NCBI RefSeq assembly: GCF_037977055.1
Contig: NZ_CP150274.1
Location: forward strand, 186,001-250,000
DNA length: 64,000 nucleotides
Source of the DNA: Paenibacillus sp. FSL K6-1096
Lineage (GTDB): Bacteria; Bacillota; Bacilli; Paenibacillales; Paenibacillaceae
Direction of reading: 5' to 3'
In this document: in pieces, positions 60,150 to 64,000 of the stretch
Layout of the letters: every line of letters starts with the position of its first letter
How positions within the stretch are numbered: the stretch's first letter is position 1
Made by a program: the position numbers and the translations under genes
Notes under the pieces: generated by a model
Databases searched by the model: none
The model's input: only the letters and a program-made list of their open reading frames with translations
What the model was told of the DNA's origin: nothing

Positions 60150-60959
60150 TTGGAAATGCATCATTCCGGCAAGACCGGGCACAGTGGCGTTCTGCCTGTA
60201 CCGCTGAAACGGGAGCAAGCCGATGGCCTGTCCGTGGAGGTATATGCGGACCGGACAAGCATGGGCAGGGCAGCTGCGCTTGCAGCGGCGGAGCGCATCC
60301 GCTCCCTGCAGCGGACCCAGGCCGGGGTAAGAATGATCTTTGCCGCGGCGCCTTCACAGAATGAGTTCCTGGAGGCGCTGGCAGCACAGCCCGGGATCGA
60401 CTGGGCCGGTATTACCGCATTTCATATGGATGAATACATCGGCCTGCCTGAGGAAGCGCCCCAGCGGTTCGGCCGCTTCCTCTCGGACCGGCTGTTCGAT
60501 ATCGTCCACCCGGGACAGGTGCATCTGCTCCGCGGCAACGCTCCTCCGGCAGAAGAATGCAAGCGGTACGCTGAGCTGCTCGCGGAGCGTCCCCTGGATA
60601 TCGTCTGCCTCGGCATTGGCGAGAACGGCCATCTGGCCTTCAATGATCCGCCGGTTGCAGACTTCCTTGACCCGCTCCTGGTGAAGCCGGTCGAGCTGGA
60701 AGCTGCGTGCCGCCGGCAGCAGGTCAATGACGGCTGCTTTCAGTCGCTGGACGAGGTGCCGGCGCATGCGCTGACACTCACCATTCCCGCACTGCTGTCA
60801 GCCGCCCATATGTACTGCATTGTGCCCGGGCAGGCGAAGCGTGAAGCGGTAGCCCGTTCGCTGCGGGGGCCGGTGCTGCCGTCCTGTCCGGCATCGGTCC
60901 TGCGCAGGCATCCCGATTGTACGCTCTATCTGGACAGGGACTCCTATCCCTTCAGCTGA
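60150..60959 (+). CDS. nagB: Glucosamine-6-phosphate deaminase/isomerase
   Basis: A 269-residue deaminase that yields fructose 6-phosphate and ammonia. FHMDEYIGLP carries the catalytic Asp, LGIGENGHLAFNDPP the catalytic His and phosphate loop. TTG start at 60150 with AAGGAGGG 6 bases upstream; the ATG at 60156 is 12 bases away. The N-terminus is about 20 residues longer than usual. It acts after NagA. Confidence 0.9.
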   Translation: MEMHHSGKTGHSGVLPVPLKREQADGLSVEVYADRTSMGRAAALAAAERIRSLQRTQAGVRMIFAAAPSQNEFLEALAAQPGIDWAGITAFHMDEYIGLPEEAPQRFGRFLSDRLFDIVHPGQVHLLRGNAPPAEECKRYAELLAERPLDIVCLGIGENGHLAFNDPPVADFLDPLLVKPVELEAACRRQQVNDGCFQSLDEVPAHALTLTIPALLSAAHMYCIVPGQAKREAVARSLRGPVLPSCPASVLRRHPDCTLYLDRDSYPFS

Positions 60960-61010
60960 AGCAAGACTTCCGGCTGAACCAACCTATCTGCTAAGGGGGA
61001 CTTATGATTG

Positions 61011-62030
61011 ATGATTCAAACGATTGAAGAGCTGGAACGCAAGCTGGCGGAGCCGTCGGACGAGCTGGTCCGCGATCTGGCGGACCTTGACGGCGATATC
61101 ATGCTGCTTGGCATCGGCGGCAAGATGGGGCCCAGCCTGGCAAGGCTGGCAATGAATGCGCTGCGCAAGGCGGGAGTCGTCAAGACGGTCTGGGGCGTGT
61201 CCCGCTTCTCGGACAACGGGCTGCGGGAGGAGCTGGAACGTGAGGGCATCCGCACGATCGTCTGCGACCTGCTTAAGGATGAGGAGCTGGCGGCGCTGCC
61301 GGAGGTCAAGAATATTATCTACATGGCGGGCAACAAGTTCGGCACGACCGGGCGGGAGCATTTCACCTGGGCGATGAACGCGTATCTCCCGGGAAGGGTT
61401 GCCGGCAAGTTCAGAGACTCCAGAATTGTAGTCTTCTCCTCGGGCAATGTCTATCCCTTCACACCGGTGGGACAGGGCGGTGCGGCAGAGTCCGATTCCC
61501 CGCTTCCGCTTGGAGAATACGGGCAGTCCACACTGGGCCGCGAACGGATCTTTGAATATTTCTCCCATGCGAATGGTACTCCAATGGTGATCTACCGCCT
61601 GAATTATGCGATTGATCTCCGGTACGGGGTGCTGCTGGAGATCGCTAGAGCGGTTCAGGAGGAGCGTGAAATCGATCTGTCCATGGGCCATTTCAACTGC
61701 ATCTGGCAAGGCGATGCCAATGAGATCGCCCTCCGCAGCCTGAAGGTATGCACGAGTCCGCCCAATGTGCTGAATGTGACAGGACCGGAGACGGTCTCCG
61801 TGCGCCGGATTGCCGGTGAGTTCGGACGCCGCCTCGGCAAGGAGCCCTGCTTCCGGGGAGAGGAGGCGGCGGATGCGCTGCTGAACAATGCCTCCAAGGC
61901 CAATCAGATGTTCGGCTACCCTCGGGTAGCTCTGATGGAGATGGTGGACTGGATTGCCGGTTGGGTGGCTGGCGGAGGAACCACATGGAATAAGGCCACG
62001 CATTATCAGGAGAGAAAGGGGGCGTACTGA
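61011..62030 (+). CDS. NAD-dependent epimerase/dehydratase-like protein lacking the catalytic Lys
   Basis: A 339-residue extended-SDR protein: cofactor loop LLGIGGKMGPSLAR (residues about 28-41), FSSGNVYPF for the catalytic Ser region, and LGEYGQSTLGRERIFEY where YxxxK should be. The Lys is replaced by Thr, although Tyr is kept. It may catalyse a different reaction or act as a binding protein. RBS AAGGGGG is 11 bases from the ATG; a TTG at 61008 precedes it. Its stop overlaps the next ATG by one base (TGATG). Confidence 0.82.
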   Translation: MIQTIEELERKLAEPSDELVRDLADLDGDIMLLGIGGKMGPSLARLAMNALRKAGVVKTVWGVSRFSDNGLREELEREGIRTIVCDLLKDEELAALPEVKNIIYMAGNKFGTTGREHFTWAMNAYLPGRVAGKFRDSRIVVFSSGNVYPFTPVGQGGAAESDSPLPLGEYGQSTLGRERIFEYFSHANGTPMVIYRLNYAIDLRYGVLLEIARAVQEEREIDLSMGHFNCIWQGDANEIALRSLKVCTSPPNVLNVTGPETVSVRRIAGEFGRRLGKEPCFRGEEAADALLNNASKANQMFGYPRVALMEMVDWIAGWVAGGGTTWNKATHYQERKGAY

Positions 62031-63103
62031 TGGAGGCTGGAGCTGCGCGCAAGGAACTGTCCGCCGGGATGACGCGCGCCCTGCATGAAGGACTGGTGAT
62101 TCCGGCGCATCCGCTTGCGCTGAATGAGGAGCGCAGGCTGGATGAACGCCGCCAGCGTGCCCTTACGCGGTACTATGCTGCATCCGGTGCCGGAGGAATT
62201 GCAGTTGGGGTGCACAGCACCCAATTTGAGATCAGGGAAGCCGGTCTGCTGGAGCGGGTGCTGTCCCTGGCCGCCGAAGAGATTGAACGGGCCGGCCTCT
62301 CCCGTCCGTTCCTCAAGGTAGCCGGGATCTGCGGACCGACGGAGCAGGCACTGTCCGAGACAGAGCTGGCCGTTTCGCTGGGCTACGATGCCGGCCTGCT
62401 CAGCATGGGCGGTCTGCAGGGGTGGAGCGAGGAGGACATCCTGAAGCGGACGAGGTTAATTGCCCGGCGTATTCCGGTGATAGGCTTCTATCTTCAGCCG
62501 GGTGTGGGCGGACGGGTATTCAGCTACACGTTCTGGAGTCGCTTCGCTGAGATTCCGGGGATTATTGCCATCAAGATCGCCCCGTTCAACCGCTACCAGT
62601 CGATCGACGTTGCACGCGCGGTATGCTGCTCAGAGCGGGCGGATCAGATTGCACTGTATACCGGCAATGACGACAATATCGTCAATGATCTACTTACGGT
62701 GTACCGGTTCCGGCGCAAGGACGGGCAACTGGTGGAGAAGCCAGTCTCGGGAGGGCTGCTCGGGCACTGGGCGGTATGGACGCATGCAGCCGTGGCACTG
62801 CTGGAGGAGATCAAGCAGGTACGGCAGTCAGGCCGTGTTCCGCTCGATTGGCTGACCCGCAATATTGAGATTACGGAGAGCAACGCCGCTGTGTTCGATC
62901 CGGCGCATGGGTTTGAGGGCTGCATCCCCGGTATCCATGAGGTTCTCAGGCGGCAGGGACTGCTCAGGGGAACCTGGTGTCTGAACCCGGAGGAGCAGCT
63001 GTCAGCCGGACAGGCTGAGGAGATAGACCGGATCTACAGGGATTACCCGCATTTGCATGACGATGAGTTTGTGGCGCGTCATCTGGAGGAATGGCTTCGG
63101 TAA
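62030..63103 (+). CDS. DapA-family (dihydrodipicolinate synthase-like) aldolase/lyase
   Basis: A 357-residue class I aldolase barrel, longer than DapA (about 290). Schiff-base Lys in IIAIKIAPFNRY and Tyr in VIGFYLQPGVGG are kept, but the GTTGE substrate motif is replaced by GVHSTQF. It is therefore not a lysine-pathway enzyme; a keto-deoxy or amino-sugar acid lyase is more likely. Translationally coupled to the epimerase-like gene. Confidence 0.85.
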   Translation: MEAGAARKELSAGMTRALHEGLVIPAHPLALNEERRLDERRQRALTRYYAASGAGGIAVGVHSTQFEIREAGLLERVLSLAAEEIERAGLSRPFLKVAGICGPTEQALSETELAVSLGYDAGLLSMGGLQGWSEEDILKRTRLIARRIPVIGFYLQPGVGGRVFSYTFWSRFAEIPGIIAIKIAPFNRYQSIDVARAVCCSERADQIALYTGNDDNIVNDLLTVYRFRRKDGQLVEKPVSGGLLGHWAVWTHAAVALLEEIKQVRQSGRVPLDWLTRNIEITESNAAVFDPAHGFEGCIPGIHEVLRRQGLLRGTWCLNPEEQLSAGQAEEIDRIYRDYPHLHDDEFVARHLEEWLR

Positions 63104-63141
63104 TTCTATAATATGAATGTCATAAAGGAGAGATGAAGATC

Positions 63142-63972
63142 ATGGCTTGGAGACACAGAAGACAAGGGGTTGCCGGGTTAAGCGTCGTATTGGGACTATG
63201 GATGATGTTCGTTCCGGGTGACCGCCTGCCCTCAGCATATGCAGCATCCGTTTACGATACGGCTGTGCTCGCTGACAGTCCGGCCGGTTATTGGCCTATC
63301 GCACCTGGTACAACAGAAGATCATACTTCAAGCGGAATGGATGGCGCATTCAGCGGCAGTCCCGGCAGCACATTCCTGCCTAATGGCGATCCGGCGGCTG
63401 TATTCAATGGGGTCGACCAATACTTCACCATCCCCGACCATGATCTGCTGGAGGTGACAACCACAGGTATTCTGACCGTTGAAGCCTGGATGCGCCCGGA
63501 TACACTGGAGTTCCCTGACAGCGAGGGCAGCGGCTATGTGCATTGGATGGGCAAAGGCACGGCCGGCCAGCATTCCTGGGTGGCACGCATGTACAACTAC
63601 ACTAACGCCGAGAACAGGCCGAACCGGATCAGCGGCTATTCGTTTAACCTGAGCGGCGGGCTGGGAGCGGGCTCTTACTTTCAGGACCCGGTCGCCGCAG
63701 GTGAATGGATTCATTATGCCCTGGTCATCAACACCGTGGATACGAGGCCGGCTTATCCGACCGGCTATACCAAAATATACAAAAACGGAGTGCTGCGGGA
63801 TCAGGACAGCTTGTCGGGCTACAGCATTATTCCCGGGAACGGGACAGCCCCGATGCGTGTCGGCACCCGTGACCTGTCCTCCTTCTTTCAAGGAGCCATC
63901 GGTAAAGTTGCCGTCTACAACTATGAGCTGACAGCAGCTCAGCTGGCAGCGCATTATGACATCATGCAATAA
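63142..63972 (+). CDS. Secreted LamG/concanavalin-like lectin-domain protein
   Basis: A 276-residue exported protein. A signal peptide (basic MAWRHRRQG, hydrophobic LSVVLGLWMMFV, cut near AYA) is followed by one LamG/laminin-G-like jelly roll (GYWPIAPGT; ILTVEAWMRPDTLEF; IGKVAVYNYELTAAQLAAHYD). No catalytic module is seen. It probably binds the polysaccharide used by this locus. ATGs at 63133 and 63142 are both possible: GGAG lies 2 and 11 bases upstream respectively. The gene ends just before the window edge. Confidence 0.82.
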   Translation: MAWRHRRQGVAGLSVVLGLWMMFVPGDRLPSAYAASVYDTAVLADSPAGYWPIAPGTTEDHTSSGMDGAFSGSPGSTFLPNGDPAAVFNGVDQYFTIPDHDLLEVTTTGILTVEAWMRPDTLEFPDSEGSGYVHWMGKGTAGQHSWVARMYNYTNAENRPNRISGYSFNLSGGLGAGSYFQDPVAAGEWIHYALVINTVDTRPAYPTGYTKIYKNGVLRDQDSLSGYSIIPGNGTAPMRVGTRDLSSFFQGAIGKVAVYNYELTAAQLAAHYDIMQ

Positions 63973-64000
63973 CTGCTCATCGAAGAAGACGCCGGGGAGA

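Noticed and set aside
61002..62003. 333-codon frame on the minus strand opposite the epimerase-like gene
   Set aside because: Exact antisense shadow of a translationally coupled operon gene; no independent start signals.

Overview
The window looks like chromosomal DNA from a Paenibacillus-type member of the Bacillales. The reasons are AGGAGG-type ribosome sites, moderate GC, many carbohydrate ABC importers of the LplB/YtcP type, large AraC regulators with extracytoplasmic sensor domains, SLH-anchored exoproteins, and a close relative of the Bacillus formaldehyde regulator HxlR. No rRNA, tRNA, CRISPR array, phage module or intact transposase gene was seen. This assignment comes from protein features only.

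Layout. 1-5345: an ABC export cassette (fused exporter cut by the window edge, BtrH-like protein, ABC ATPase, large permease) and a YjcZ-like mini-protein. 5414-8873: a resistance-type cassette (MFS pump, TetX-like flavin monooxygenase, TetR) behind a promoter filled with palindromic operators. 9203-10959: the RuMP formaldehyde pathway (hxlAB) with divergent hxlR. 11070-11958: an AAA+ ATPase behind a Zur-box-like palindrome. 12028-13518: GH51 arabinofuranosidase. 13722-17082: His-rich membrane peptide, OmpR-type two-component system, small membrane protein and YdhK-type lipoprotein. 17211-18960: SDR and LysR regulator. 18970-22941: an AT-rich GNAT plus frataxin-like gene pair between two copies of a ~100-bp leader, then a DHFR-like gene and a short UvrA-like protein. 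23019-23384: metallo-hydrolase remnant.

The second part is mostly polysaccharide and sugar-acid catabolism. 23760-30899: arabinan use (AraC regulator, ABC importer, GH43, GH93-like enzyme with RICIN and AbfB domains). 31516-37912: fructan use (GH32, ABC importer, LacI). 38021-41865: a NarL/DesK-type two-component system and a surface alpha/beta hydrolase with SLH domains. 41952-42470: degenerate M4 metalloprotease. 42555-44012: HpaB-type flavin hydroxylase. 44223-47919: D-galactonate pathway (GntR regulator, kinase, aldolase, DgoD). 48717-63972: a large two-way amino-sugar locus with a DUF4838 glycosidase-like protein, AraC sensor-regulator, ABC importer, NagA, NagB, two Gfo/Idh/MocA oxidoreductases, an epimerase-like protein lacking the usual lysine, a DapA-like aldolase/lyase and a LamG exoprotein.

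In the sugar loci the regulator is generally divergent from or next to its targets, and the importer is paired with intracellular glycosidases that cut imported oligosaccharides. The least conventional items are the 48.7-64 kb amino-sugar locus, two intergenic arrays of palindromic units at about 51-bp spacing, the metal-box-like operators before the AAA+ and frataxin-like genes, and the duplicated leader around the latter.
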